Shown: positions 7,356-15,643 of the stretch, in pieces
Numbering within the stretch: position 1 is the first letter of the stretch
Layout of the letters: every line of letters starts with the position of its first letter
DNA from: an uncultured Bacteroides sp.
GTDB taxonomy: Bacteria; Bacteroidota; Bacteroidia; Bacteroidales; Bacteroidaceae
Assembly: GCA_944320865.1 (NCBI GenBank)
Contig: CALUJC010000026.1
Location: forward strand, 1 to 43,994
Direction: 5' to 3'
DNA length: 43,994 nucleotides
The notes under the pieces: model-generated
Told to the model about the DNA's origin: nothing
Databases searched by the model: none
What the model saw: only the letters and a program-made list of their open reading frames with translations
Made by a program: the position numbers and the translations under genes

Positions 7356-9626
7356 ATGTCAGAATTAGCACCGCTTATCTCAGACCTGGCTTTGATATTG
7401 ATTTGTGCCGGGATTATGACTTTGGTTTTCAAGAAATTGAAGCAACCTTTGGTATTGGGTTACGTGGTGGCGGGATTCATTGCCAGCCCCCATTTTGTGT
7501 TTACGCCTTCGGTGATGGATAGGGCGAATGTTCAGACGTGGGCCGACATCGGTGTCATCTTCCTGCTCTTTGCCTTGGGGTTGGAGTTCAGCTTCAAGAA
7601 GATTGTAAAGGTAGGTGGTTCGGCCATTATTGCGGCGTGCACCATCATCTTCTGCATGATTATGCTGGGCATGGCGGTGGGTTCGGCCTTCGGGTGGTCA
7701 CAGATGGATTGCCTGTTTCTGGGGGGCATGATTGCCATGTCGTCTACCACCATTATTTATAAAGCCTTCGACGACTTGGGGTTGCAGAAGAAGCAATTTA
7801 CGGGACTGGTGCTCAGTATATTGATTTTGGAAGACATCTTGGCGGTAGTGTTGATGGTGATGCTGTCCACCATGGCCGCAAGCCATAACTTCGAAGGGAC
7901 GGAGATGCTGGAGAGCGTGTTGAAGCTGATGTTCTTCCTGATACTATGGTTTGTAGTGGGCATCTACCTGATACCCGGATTGTTGAAGCGTTGCCGCAAG
8001 CTGATGAGTGAAGAGACATTGCTTATCGTGTCGCTGGCCTTGTGTTTTGGCATGGTGGTGCTGGCAGTGCAGACGGGCTTTTCGGCCGCTTTCGGTGCGT
8101 TCATCATGGGTTCCATCCTGTCGGAAACGGTGGAGGCGGAAAGCATTGAACATCTGGTGACGCCGCTGAAGGATTTGTTTGGCGCCGTGTTTTTCGTCTC
8201 GGTAGGCATGATGGTCGACCCTCACATGCTGGTGGAGTATGCCGTTCCTATCCTTGTCATCACCTTGGCAGTGCTGATAGGACAGTCGTTTTTCGGCACG
8301 TTGGGTGTGTTGCTTTCCGGTCAGCCATTGAAGGTGGCTATGCAATGTGGTTTTAGCTTGACGCAGATAGGTGAGTTCGCTTTCATCATCGCCTCTTTAG
8401 GCGTTTCGCTCAAGGTAACTGATGATTTCCTTTATCCTGTGGTAGTTGCAGTTTCAGTCATTACTACGTTCATCACGCCCTACATGATTCGCCTGGCCGA
8501 ACCGGCATCTGATTATGTTGACCGGCATTTACCCGACCGATGGCGAAAATTTCTGTCTAGATATACATCCGGTACACGTCCGGTAAACCACGATAGCCTA
8601 TGGAAAAAGTTGATTATAGAGTTGGTGCGAATTACGGTGGTGTACTCCATCGTTAGCGTGGCCATTATCATCCTGGCTTTCCGATTCCTTGTACCGTTTT
8701 GTCGGGAGTGGCTTCCCGGAATATGGGGGGCATTGCTGGCGGCCGCCATCATTATTTTGTGCATTTCACCTTTCATGCGAGCCATTATGATTAAGAAAAA
8801 CCATTCGGTGGAATTTGTTACCCTGTGGAAAGAAAATAGAGGAAACAGGGCACCGCTGGTGGCTACCATCTTATTGCGTATATTGCTGGTTATCTCGTTT
8901 GTAATGTTTGTTATTGGCGGTCTGTTCAAGATTTCGGTGGGATTATTATTAGGCGTGGCTTTATTGCTGGTAGTAGTAATGATACTTTCAAGGCAATTGA
9001 AGAAACAGTCCATCTTGATAGAGCGTACTTTTTTCCAGAATCTGCGCTATCGGGACATGCAGGCTGAATATTTAGGGGAGAAAAAGCCCGAATATGCGGG
9101 TCGCTTATTGTCGTACGATTTGCATCTGACTGACATAATAGTGCCAAGTGAATCGGAGTGGGTAGGGCATACGTTGGGCGAACTGAATTTCGGTAAACAA
9201 TATGGGGTACATGTGGTTTCCATTTTGCGTGGTAAAAAGCGTATTAACATTCCCGGAGCCGATGTCTGCTTGTTTCCCCAAGATAAGCTGCAAGTTATTG
9301 CTACGGATGAAGAATTGGGAGTTTTTACCCAGGCCATGAACCAGGCCTCTTCTGTAGTGGATGAAAATGTTGTAATGAGTGGAGAAACCGTTATGCGCCA
9401 GTTTCGTATTGATGCAGATTCCCCATTTTTAGGGAAAACGATGAAAGAGGCAGGCTTCCGTGATAAATATCATTGCTTCATAGCCGGAGTAGAGCGTGCA
9501 GGTGATACTCTGCGTACTCCCAACCCTCATGAACCTTTTGCCAATGGCGATGTGCTTTGGGTGGTAGGCGAGAGCCGTGACGTATACAAACTAGTCGGAT
9601 TGTCGGAGGAGGAATACGAAGATTAA
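7356..9626 (+). CDS. Cation:proton antiporter (CPA2/KefB-like) with two TrkA-C domains
   Basis: The frame is open from 7260, but I place the start at the ATG of MSELAPLISDL (756 residues), because the 32 extra residues are not membrane-like and a -7 box lies within them. The N-terminal Na/H-exchanger domain (~1-395, 12-13 helices) has family motifs such as LGYVVAGFIASPH, FALGLEFSFKK and MSSTTIIYKAFDDLGL. Three to four further helices (~445-590) follow where KefB-type proteins carry a Rossmann NAD-binding (TrkA-N) domain, which I do not see. Two TrkA-C/RCK-C domains (~625-680 and ~705-755) form the cytosolic tail. The likely role is K+ or Na+ efflux coupled to proton uptake, and the ion cannot be assigned. 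It converges on the oxidoreductase gene with an 18-base gap. Confidence 0.85.
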   Translation: MSELAPLISDLALILICAGIMTLVFKKLKQPLVLGYVVAGFIASPHFVFTPSVMDRANVQTWADIGVIFLLFALGLEFSFKKIVKVGGSAIIAACTIIFCMIMLGMAVGSAFGWSQMDCLFLGGMIAMSSTTIIYKAFDDLGLQKKQFTGLVLSILILEDILAVVLMVMLSTMAASHNFEGTEMLESVLKLMFFLILWFVVGIYLIPGLLKRCRKLMSEETLLIVSLALCFGMVVLAVQTGFSAAFGAFIMGSILSETVEAESIEHLVTPLKDLFGAVFFVSVGMMVDPHMLVEYAVPILVITLAVLIGQSFFGTLGVLLSGQPLKVAMQCGFSLTQIGEFAFIIASLGVSLKVTDDFLYPVVVAVSVITTFITPYMIRLAEPASDYVDRHLPDRWRKFLSRYTSGTRPVNHDSLWKKLIIELVRITVVYSIVSVAIIILAFRFLVPFCREWLPGIWGALLAAAIIILCISPFMRAIMIKKNHSVEFVTLWKENRGNRAPLVATILLRILLVISFVMFVIGGLFKISVGLLLGVALLLVVVMILSRQLKKQSILIERTFFQNLRYRDMQAEYLGEKKPEYAGRLLSYDLHLTDIIVPSESEWVGHTLGELNFGKQYGVHVVSILRGKKRINIPGADVCLFPQDKLQVIATDEELGVFTQAMNQASSVVDENVVMSGETVMRQFRIDADSPFLGKTMKEAGFRDKYHCFIAGVERAGDTLRTPNPHEPFANGDVLWVVGESRDVYKLVGLSEEEYED

Positions 9627-9644
9627 GACAAGGGGGAAATAACC

Positions 9645-10631
9645 TTAAAGCTTTCCTAAAATTTTATCCATGACCCAGTTGGTAAGGGTGGCGCTTTCTC
9701 CATCACAAGTGCATACCGATTTGCCAAGCAAATGGTCTACCACGGCTTGTATGAGCGGTTGTTGTACGTAAATGGGATTCTCCACTTTGATTTCTTCACA
9801 TCCCTTTTCCGTATGTAGGGTAATAGGGTCGTAGGTAAAGACCGAAAAGCAAATCATTCCTTTATCGCCAATGACTTCTATGCGGTCTTCGCGCGCAGAA
9901 TCGTGGGCGACAAAGCACCAAGAGCCACTTCCTACAAGACCATTCTCAAACTTGAAGCAGGCGCTGATGGTATCTTCTGCCTCATACAGCCCGCCCCGGT
10001 TGCTCTTGTATCCGCCCGCCTCGAGGATGCATCCGAAGATTTCTTGAAGCAAATCCAGCTGGTGGGGGGCGAGGTCGTAGAAGTATCCCCCGCCGGCAAT
10101 ATCGGGTTGTACGCGCCACGGCAGGTTTTCGCGGTTGTAGTCCAGGTTGCGAGGAGGTTGGGCAAAACGTATCTGTATGTTGATGACATTGCCAATGGCT
10201 CCTTCCTTTATCAGCGATTTAACTTTCTTGAAGTAAGGCAAGTATCGTCGGTAATAAGCCACGAAGCAGGGAACACCCGTCTCGTGCGAAATCCGGTTGA
10301 TACGGCAACACTCCTCGTAGGTGACGGCCATGGGTTTTTCTATATAAGCCGGTTTGCCCGCTTTCATGGCCATAATGGCGTAAGTGGCATGCGAGGATGG
10401 AGGAGTGGCAATATACACGGCATTGACATCTTTATCATTGATAAGTTCTTGGGCATCATCATACCATTGTGGTATGCCTCTTTCCAAAGCGTAGGCCTTG
10501 GCCTTTTGCCTGTTACGGCTCATAACGGCTACTACCTCCGAATTTTCGATTTTCTGGAAAGCAGGACCGCTTTTATATTTGGTCACTTCCCCACAGCCTA
10601 TAAATCCCCATCTAATGATATTATTGTCCAT
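9645..10631 (-). CDS. Gfo/Idh/MocA family oxidoreductase
   Basis: This is a 328-residue NAD(P)-dependent dehydrogenase. The N-terminal Rossmann domain starts with WGFIGCGEVTK (GxGxxx nucleotide loop, residues ~8-16), followed by VVAVMSR and AVYIATPPSSHA. The family signature EKPMAVT (~98-104) supplies the lysine of the E-K-P motif. The C-terminal alpha/beta domain includes PDIAGGGYFYDLAPHQLD, in which the DxxxHxxD-like pattern carries the family's catalytic histidine. Substrates in this family are mostly sugars, inositols or amino sugars, and the sequence does not say which. It stands alone on the minus strand, with a 22-bp-period array upstream and a convergent antiporter gene downstream. 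No promoter box was recognised before it. Confidence 0.85.
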   Translation of the reverse strand: MDNNIIRWGFIGCGEVTKYKSGPAFQKIENSEVVAVMSRNRQKAKAYALERGIPQWYDDAQELINDKDVNAVYIATPPSSHATYAIMAMKAGKPAYIEKPMAVTYEECCRINRISHETGVPCFVAYYRRYLPYFKKVKSLIKEGAIGNVINIQIRFAQPPRNLDYNRENLPWRVQPDIAGGGYFYDLAPHQLDLLQEIFGCILEAGGYKSNRGGLYEAEDTISACFKFENGLVGSGSWCFVAHDSAREDRIEVIGDKGMICFSVFTYDPITLHTEKGCEEIKVENPIYVQQPLIQAVVDHLLGKSVCTCDGESATLTNWVMDKILGKL

Positions 10632-10670
10632 GCCGGTATGTATTTGTGTAGAAAATTCAATTACTTTAAG

Positions 10671-10800
10671 TATGTCTCGCTTTAATGCCTTTAAAGTGTT
10701 ACTTTAGTGCCTATAAAGTATTGCTTTAACGCCTATAAAGTATTGCTTTAATACTGATAAAGTAATACTTTATTTTTGATAAAGAAAAAATAAAGTGTTT
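10671..10800. repeat. 22-bp-period palindrome array between the oxidoreductase and S4-protein genes
   Basis: Cores start at 10693, 10715, 10737, 10759 and 10781, exactly 22 bp apart: AAAGTGTTACTTT, AAAGTATTGCTTT (twice), AAAGTAATACTTT, then an A-rich decayed last unit (AAAGAAAAAATAAAG). A half unit in register precedes them (CTTT at 10680). Spacers are 9 bp. Bases 10758-10796 are identical over 39 bp to 33981-34019. It lies in a 189-bp gap between two minus-strand genes. Confidence 0.9.
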
Positions 10801-10820
10801 ATTTGTTGATAATCAGTTTA

Positions 10821-11249
10821 CTAAATGTCTTCTCCATCTTCAAAATCAAAGTCGAAATCAAAGTCGTCCATAAATTCCGGTGTTGTGAATTCTTCCAAAC
10901 TTCGACGGTCTTTTTTGGTGGGTCGCCCTGTGCCTTTGGCACGATTAACGAATCCGTTGATACGACTCATCTCCAACAGTTCGTATTGGTCTGGAGTAGT
11001 GACGTTTTCCAAAACTTCGGGGAGCAATTTGGCGCCTACCCGTTTTTCGATGGCTTGCAATACTTTGAATGAGTAGGTAATGGGAGGCTTGCGCACCTGT
11101 ACCACGTCCCCGGGCTTTACGATTCTTGCAGCCTTGGCTTGTGTACCGTTGATGCTGACCCGTCCTTTTTTGCAAGCCTCGGCGGCAATGGAACGGGTCT
11201 TGAAAATGCGTGCTGCCCACATCCATTTGTCTATTCTGGCTTCGTCCAT
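10821..11249 (-). CDS. hslR: S4-domain RNA-binding protein (HslR/Hsp15-like)
   Basis: This 142-residue protein has an S4 domain at residues ~4-65 (RIDKWMWAARIFKTRS, then CKKGRVSINGTQAKAARIVKPGD), close to E. coli Hsp15. Hsp15 binds the 50S subunit carrying a stalled peptidyl-tRNA and helps recycle it. A basic segment (~108-118, GTGRPTKKDRRSLEEF) is followed by an acidic tail with repeated DF residues. It starts 17 bases after the peptidyl-tRNA hydrolase gene on the same strand. The pairing makes sense, as both products act on peptidyl-tRNAs left by failed translation. Confidence 0.85.
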   Translation of the reverse strand: MDEARIDKWMWAARIFKTRSIAAEACKKGRVSINGTQAKAARIVKPGDVVQVRKPPITYSFKVLQAIEKRVGAKLLPEVLENVTTPDQYELLEMSRINGFVNRAKGTGRPTKKDRRSLEEFTTPEFMDDFDFDFDFEDGEDI

Positions 11250-11266
11250 ATATTTGTGATGGGTAT

Positions 11267-11830
11267 TTATTTCTTATTGAACTGATTCATAGTGATGTCT
11301 ATGCCTGCCAGGCAGAAACTTTTTACTATTTCCCCTGCCGTCTCGAGGCGTTGGGGTAGGAGTGTTTGCTCATCTTCGGTAAAATGCCCCAGTACATAGT
11401 CTATTTGTCCTCCTCGGGGAAAATCGTTTCCTATTCCGAAGCGCAGGCGTGCGTATGCTTGCGTGCCCAAAGTGGCGGCTATATGTTTTAGCCCGTTATG
11501 CCCCGCATCACTTCCTTTACCTTTCAGACGCAAGATGCCAAAGGGTAGCGCAATATCGTCTACCACTACCAGCAAGTTTTCCAAGGGGATATTTTCCTTT
11601 TGCAGCCAGTAACGCACAGCATTTCCACTAAGATTCATGTAGGTGGAGGGCTTTAGTAAAAGCAGCTGTCTGCCTTTAATGGAAAGGGTAGCGGTAAATC
11701 CGTAGCGCCCATCGTTGAATTGCATGCCGGCGGCCTTGGCCAAAGCATCTACAACCATAAAGCCTATATTATGCCGCGTCTCGTGGTATTCAGGGCCTAT
11801 ATTCCCTAATCCGGCAATTAAGTATTTCAT
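11267..11830 (-). CDS. pth: Peptidyl-tRNA hydrolase
   Basis: This 187-residue Pth frees tRNA from peptidyl-tRNAs that drop off the ribosome. The family residues are in place: N10 in GLGNIGPEY, catalytic H20 in [10 protein letters not shown]66 in [10 protein letters not shown]91/D92 in [11 protein letters not shown], and the [11 protein letters not shown] segment that contacts the substrate. The length is normal. It lies downstream of rplY, separated by a 111-base gap that holds a large hairpin, and 17 bases upstream of the S4-domain gene. rplY-pth is a common gene pair in bacteria. Confidence 0.97.
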   Translation of the reverse strand: MKYLIAGLGNIGPEYHETRHNIGFMVVDALAKAAGMQFNDGRYGFTATLSIKGRQLLLLKPSTYMNLSGNAVRYWLQKENIPLENLLVVVDDIALPFGILRLKGKGSDAGHNGLKHIAATLGTQAYARLRFGIGNDFPRGGQIDYVLGHFTEDEQTLLPQRLETAGEIVKSFCLAGIDITMNQFNKK

Positions 11831-11855
11831 TGTATGTTTTTTAGTTTCAATAAAA

Positions 11856-11922
11856 GGACGCGGATTATCGCAGCTATCCGCGGATTTCGTTGAATCTGCG
11901 TAGACTGCGTTAATCCGCGTCC
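11856..11922 (-). terminator. Large nested hairpin between rplY and pth
   Basis: The outer arms GGACGCGGATTA and TAATCCGCGTCC pair, continuing inward (CGCAG with CTGCG, then a CTATCCGCGGATT arm with AATCTGCGTAG) to give a stem of about 30 pairs with few mismatches. Read in the rplY-to-pth direction, it is followed by TTTTATT. It could act as a terminator or attenuator reducing read-through into pth. The CGCGGAT motif recurs about every 20 bases within it. Similar CGCGGATT hairpins are, as I recall, common between genes in Bacteroides. Confidence 0.6.
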
Positions 11923-11941
11923 CAATTTTATTTTAATATGC

Positions 11942-12532
11942 TTATGCGTTGGCGGCAGCTGCTGCACCTCTGGCAGCACGGGTCAGCTTCACGGCACATA
12001 CCACGGCTTCTTTAGCATTCAGCAGTTCCAAGCCTTCATATTGCAATTCGCCCACTTTAATGGTCTTTCCTAAGCCAAGGTGTGAAACGTTTACAATCAA
12101 TCTTTCTGGAATTTGATTGTATAAAGCTTTCACTTTCAGCTTCCGGATTTGCAGAGACAGCTTACCACCGGCCTTAACACCTTCTGCCAGACCTTCCAAT
12201 TGGACAGGTACCTCCATCACGATGGGTTTAGCTTCATCAATTTGATAGAAATCTACGTGCAGGATGTTGTCTTTTACCGGGTGGAATTGGATATCCTTCA
12301 TAATGGCATTGTACTTCTTACCATCGATAATCAAGTCCACTACATAAATATGGGGAGTGTAAACCAAATTGCGCAAGCCTTCGGCTGGTACAGTAAAATG
12401 AATGTTTTCGCCACCTCCATAGAGTACGCAAGGTACACCGTTGTTTTTACGAATAGCTTTCAAAGCTCTTGCCTGTTCCGAAGAACGTTCTGCAATGGTT
12501 CTTGCAGTTCCTTTTACTTCAATTGATCTCAT
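11942..12532 (-). CDS. rplY: Ribosomal protein L25 (general stress protein Ctc form)
   Basis: This 196-residue 50S protein binds 5S rRNA. It has the two-domain Ctc/TL5 layout: an N-terminal L25 beta-barrel (~1-95, MRSIEVKGTARTI, then RKNNGVPCVLYGG and AIMKDIQFHPV) and a C-terminal beta domain (~100-185). The C terminus is alanine-rich. It has its own well-matched promoter at 12635-12665 and a leader of about 100 bases with a small hairpin (AAATTAAG/CTTAATTT near 12560-12583). The downstream gene is pth after a large hairpin. Confidence 0.95.
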   Translation of the reverse strand: MRSIEVKGTARTIAERSSEQARALKAIRKNNGVPCVLYGGGENIHFTVPAEGLRNLVYTPHIYVVDLIIDGKKYNAIMKDIQFHPVKDNILHVDFYQIDEAKPIVMEVPVQLEGLAEGVKAGGKLSLQIRKLKVKALYNQIPERLIVNVSHLGLGKTIKVGELQYEGLELLNAKEAVVCAVKLTRAARGAAAAANA

Positions 12533-12634
12533 TGTTACAAATAGTTTTGTGTTACTCTAAAATTAAGTATTCCTTTGCTTAATTTACCATCACACGTCGT
12601 GGCATTATCCACACGCAGTTTCAAAAAAGCGGTG

Positions 12635-12665
12635 CAAAAATACGCTTTCTTTTTTGAATAGCAAA
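12635..12665 (-). promoter_or_regulatory. rplY promoter (Bacteroidetes type)
   Basis: On the minus strand the -7 box TATTTTTG (complement of 12635-12642) is preceded at 19 bp by TTTG (complement of 12662-12665). Both elements and the spacing match the Bacteroidetes consensus. The predicted leader is about 100 bases. Confidence 0.7.
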
Positions 12666-12674
12666 GCTTGTCCG

Positions 12675-13073
12675 CTAAAAATCAATGTCTATCTTGATGT
12701 CTCCACCCAATGAATTCTCTTTGTCATCGTGTTTTTCGGCAAGCGCCTCTGCTTTATCATCCGTTTTTACGCATGAAGCGCTGTCATTTGGCTGTGCATT
12801 TTCTATGAAACGGATAGCCTGTTGGAGTCCATTCAAAAATTTCTCGAAATCCTCTTTATATAGAAAGATTTTATGTTTTTCGAAGCTTATTTGTGAATCC
12901 TCTCCTTCTCCGGTGACGATTTTTTTGCTTTCCGTAATGGCTACAAACATCTCATCTTTCCTATTTTTCTTCACGTCAACATAATAAATACGTTTTCCGG
13001 CTTTGATGGCTTGTGAGTACACAATTTCCTTGTCGTTTGCGTCGGTACCGTTTTTTTTTCTATATTCTTCCAT
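12675..13073 (-). CDS. PUR-family DNA/RNA-binding protein (DUF3276)
   Basis: This 132-residue protein is of the family found across Bacteroidetes and related to eukaryotic PUR-alpha and Borrelia BpuR. It has one PUR repeat (residues ~17-95): VYSQAIKAGKRIYYVDVKKNRKDEMF is the typical beta-sheet segment, followed by ITESKK and HKIFLYKEDFEKFLNGLQQAI, the amphipathic helix used for dimerisation in the family. The tail (~100-132) is acidic and disordered. The likely role is single-stranded DNA or RNA binding and regulation, with unknown target. It is divergent from nusB with a 227-base gap. I could not find a clear promoter box for it. Confidence 0.85.
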   Translation of the reverse strand: MEEYRKKNGTDANDKEIVYSQAIKAGKRIYYVDVKKNRKDEMFVAITESKKIVTGEGEDSQISFEKHKIFLYKEDFEKFLNGLQQAIRFIENAQPNDSASCVKTDDKAEALAEKHDDKENSLGGDIKIDIDF

Positions 13074-13231
13074 ATCGTAAAGATTTTGTTTTGAGTTGCT
13101 CTTTATACCTATTTAATATTATAGGAATGGAAAAGCAACGCCGTTTAACGGCTTCAAATTTGATGTTTTTTTTTGAACTGTCAAAAGAAAATAGCGGGAT
13201 TATGAATAATGAAATTAAAAAATGCGATTTA

Positions 13232-13264
13232 TTTGTGTAAATCCATTAAAAATGTCTACTTTTG
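13232..13264 (+). promoter_or_regulatory. nusB operon promoter
   Basis: The -7 box TACTTTTG (13257-13264) has TTTG (13232-13235) 21 bp upstream. The start codon of nusB is 37 bases downstream. This fits the Bacteroidetes promoter consensus. Confidence 0.65.
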
Positions 13265-13300
13265 CAACTCATTAGAACAAATACTATTTAGATTGAAGTT

Positions 13301-14227
13301 ATGATAAACAGGGTTCTTATACGGCTTAAAATAATTCAGCTTGTATATGCGTACTATCAAAATGGCAGTAAGAATTTAGACTCAGCGGAGAAAGAGCTGC
13401 TTTTTAGTTTGTCGAAGGCTTATGACCTTTATAACTATTTGCTGATGCTGATGGTCGCTGTGACTAATTATGCCCAAAAGCGGATTGAGTCGGCAAAATC
13501 AAAATTGGTTCCTACCGCTGAAGAATTGTATCCCAACATGAAGTTTGTGGAGAATAAATTTGTTGCCCAGCTGGAAATCAATAAACAGTTGCGTGATTTT
13601 ATGGTCAATCAAAAACGTTCGTGGGATAATGACAGTGACTTTATAAAAAACTTATACGATAAAATTATAGCTTCCGATATATATAAAGACTATATGGCTT
13701 CAGAAGAACAATCGTATGAAGCCGATCGTGAATTATGGCGTAAACTCTATAAAACGTTTGTTTTTAATAATGAAGATCTCGATGCTTTGCTTGAGGATCA
13801 AAGTTTATATTGGAATGATGATAAGGAAATCGTAGACACCTTTGTATTGAAAACAATCAAGCGCTTTGATGAAAAAAACGGTGCCAATCAATCTTTGTTG
13901 CCTGAGTTTAAGGACGAAGAAGACAAGGATTTCGCTTGCCGTTTATTCCGCCGTTCTATCCTGAATAGCGACTATTACCGCCACCTTATCAGTGAAAATA
14001 CTCGCAATTGGGACTTTGATAGAGTTGCCTTTATGGATGTGATTATCATGCAATGTGCATTGGCGGAAATACTGAGCTTCCCTAATATTCCCATTAGTGT
14101 TTCTTTAAACGAGTATGTGGATATTGCCAAAATGTACAGTACTGCAAAAAGTGGTGCTTTCGTAAACGGTACATTGGATGGAATTGTTAATCAATTAAAA
14201 AAAGACGGGAAGTTGATGAAAAACTAA
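13301..14227 (+). CDS. nusB: Transcription antitermination factor NusB (long Bacteroidetes form)
   Basis: NusB binds boxA RNA with S10 (NusE) and prevents premature termination in rRNA operons. At 308 residues this is more than twice the usual ~140. The N terminus (RVLIRLKIIQLVYAYYQNG) and the C-terminal half (~225-300: WDFDRVAFMDVIIMQ, SVSLNEYVDIAKMYST, FVNGTLDGIV) match the two halves of the standard all-helical fold. The ~110-150 residues between them are extra, rich in charged and aromatic residues and mostly helical. The gene starts a plus-strand run, and yajC follows after 41 bases. Confidence 0.88.
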   Translation: MINRVLIRLKIIQLVYAYYQNGSKNLDSAEKELLFSLSKAYDLYNYLLMLMVAVTNYAQKRIESAKSKLVPTAEELYPNMKFVENKFVAQLEINKQLRDFMVNQKRSWDNDSDFIKNLYDKIIASDIYKDYMASEEQSYEADRELWRKLYKTFVFNNEDLDALLEDQSLYWNDDKEIVDTFVLKTIKRFDEKNGANQSLLPEFKDEEDKDFACRLFRRSILNSDYYRHLISENTRNWDFDRVAFMDVIIMQCALAEILSFPNIPISVSLNEYVDIAKMYSTAKSGAFVNGTLDGIVNQLKKDGKLMKN

Positions 14228-14235
14228 TACCTTTG
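14228..14235 (+). promoter_or_regulatory. Possible -7 box before yajC
   Basis: TACCTTTG matches TAnnTTTG and lies 33 bases before the yajC start, overlapping the region just after the nusB stop. No -33 element is visible at the right distance, so it may be chance. Confidence 0.35.
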
Positions 14236-14268
14236 TTGAAATTAGAAACCTAAAAATAAAATATTTTT

Positions 14269-14598
14269 ATGAATTTAATGACTGTGTTCTTATTGCAAGA
14301 CCCTGCTGCTGGTGGCTCTGGAGCCATGATGTGGATTTTCTTGATAGCGATGTTCGTTATCATGTATTTCTTTATGATTCGTCCTCAAAATAAGAAGCAA
14401 AAGGAGATTGCCAATTTTCGTAAATCGCTTCAAGTAAATCAAAAAGTAATTACTGCTGGTGGCATTCATGGCATCATCAAAGAGATTAATGATTCAGATG
14501 TGATTCTTGAAATAGCATCCAATGTAAAAATACGTATTGACAAGAATTCTATTTTTGCAGCTGCAACCGATGCTAATAGCACCCAACAAGCTAAATAA
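14269..14598 (+). CDS. yajC: Preprotein translocase accessory subunit YajC
   Basis: This 109-residue inner-membrane protein has one helix (~17-38, MMWIFLIAMFVIMYFFMI) followed directly by the family signature RPQNKKQKE and then a cytosolic beta domain (QKVITAGGIHGIIKEI, VILEIASNVKIRIDK). YajC associates with SecDF in the Sec translocon. It is 20 bases upstream of the YbbR-like gene. The nusB-yajC-ybbR order recurs in Bacteroidales as I recall it. Confidence 0.93.
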   Translation: MNLMTVFLLQDPAAGGSGAMMWIFLIAMFVIMYFFMIRPQNKKQKEIANFRKSLQVNQKVITAGGIHGIIKEINDSDVILEIASNVKIRIDKNSIFAAATDANSTQQAK

Positions 14599-14619
14599 TA
14601 GATTCAGCTATTTTTACCT

Positions 14620-15627
14620 ATGTATGAACGTAGGAATATAAGACAGACGTTTGTAAAAACAAAGAAAAGGGTAAAGGACTTTCTGCTCAGTGCAAAGAGC
14701 AGGGAGTTCTTTATTTTTTTGTTTTTCTTTTTTATGGCAGGAGGTTTTTGGTTACTTCAGACATTGAATAATGATTATGAAACCAATTTTTCCATTCCTG
14801 TAAAGCTTAAAAACATACCAGATGACGTTGTAATAACTTCCGAACCTGCATCTGAAATACGGGTGCGGGTTAAAGACAAAGGGACTGTATTACTAAACTA
14901 TATGCTTGGAAAGAGTTTTTACCCTGTCCAACTGAATTTTGGAGATTATAGTCCTAAAAATAGTATTGTGAAAGTGGCAGCTTCGGAGTATGAGAAAAGT
15001 GTAGTTAGCCAATTAAACGCTTCTACCCGTTTACTTTCCATGACTCCTGACACATTGGAGTACATTTATTCTACTGGCATATCGAAACGTTTGCCTATAA
15101 AATTGTGTGGACAAGTAAGTGTAGGGCGACAATATTATTTGTCTGACACAATATTCCGACCGGATTCTGTCCTAATTTATGCGCCTGCCGGGATGCTGGA
15201 TACTGTTACGGCTGCATATACGCAACCTATTATTTTAGAGAATATTAGTGATACACTTGTACAACAAATTCCTTTACTTCAACCGAAAGGGATGAAAATT
15301 GTTCCTCCAACGGTAGAATTAATGCTTCCTGTAGATATTTATACTGAAAAAACGGTGGAAGTGCCAGTTGTGGGGATAAATTTTCCTTTTGGGAAAACGT
15401 TGAAGGCATTTCCTTCCAAAGTGCAGGTGACTTTTCAAGTAGGATTAAGTCGTTTCAGACAAATCGAAGCGGAGGATTTTTGTATAGAGGTATCCTATGA
15501 CGAATTGCTTCAATTAGGAGCAGACAAATATACTGTCAAACTGAGTAAGATACCCGATGGCATCCGTCAAATACATTGTACTCCGGAACAAGTGGATTTT
15601 TTGATTGAGCAAGAATCTTTAAATTAA
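14620..15627 (+). CDS. YbbR-like domain protein (CdaR-like)
   Basis: This 335-residue protein has one N-terminal membrane helix (~27-47, a run of phenylalanines ending GGFWLLQTL) and an extracytoplasmic part made of YbbR-like beta repeats: residues ~55-135 (IPVKLKNIPDDVVITSEP and IRVRVKDKGTVL), ~145-235 and ~240-335 (KTVEVPVVGINFP and FPSKVQVTF). In Firmicutes, YbbR/CdaR regulates a diadenylate cyclase. Whether that holds here cannot be told, as no cyclase gene is adjacent. It sits 16 bases before the nitroreductase gene. Confidence 0.8.
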   Translation: MYERRNIRQTFVKTKKRVKDFLLSAKSREFFIFLFFFFMAGGFWLLQTLNNDYETNFSIPVKLKNIPDDVVITSEPASEIRVRVKDKGTVLLNYMLGKSFYPVQLNFGDYSPKNSIVKVAASEYEKSVVSQLNASTRLLSMTPDTLEYIYSTGISKRLPIKLCGQVSVGRQYYLSDTIFRPDSVLIYAPAGMLDTVTAAYTQPIILENISDTLVQQIPLLQPKGMKIVPPTVELMLPVDIYTEKTVEVPVVGINFPFGKTLKAFPSKVQVTFQVGLSRFRQIEAEDFCIEVSYDELLQLGADKYTVKLSKIPDGIRQIHCTPEQVDFLIEQESLN

Positions 15628-15643
15628 TAAAAAGATACAACAA

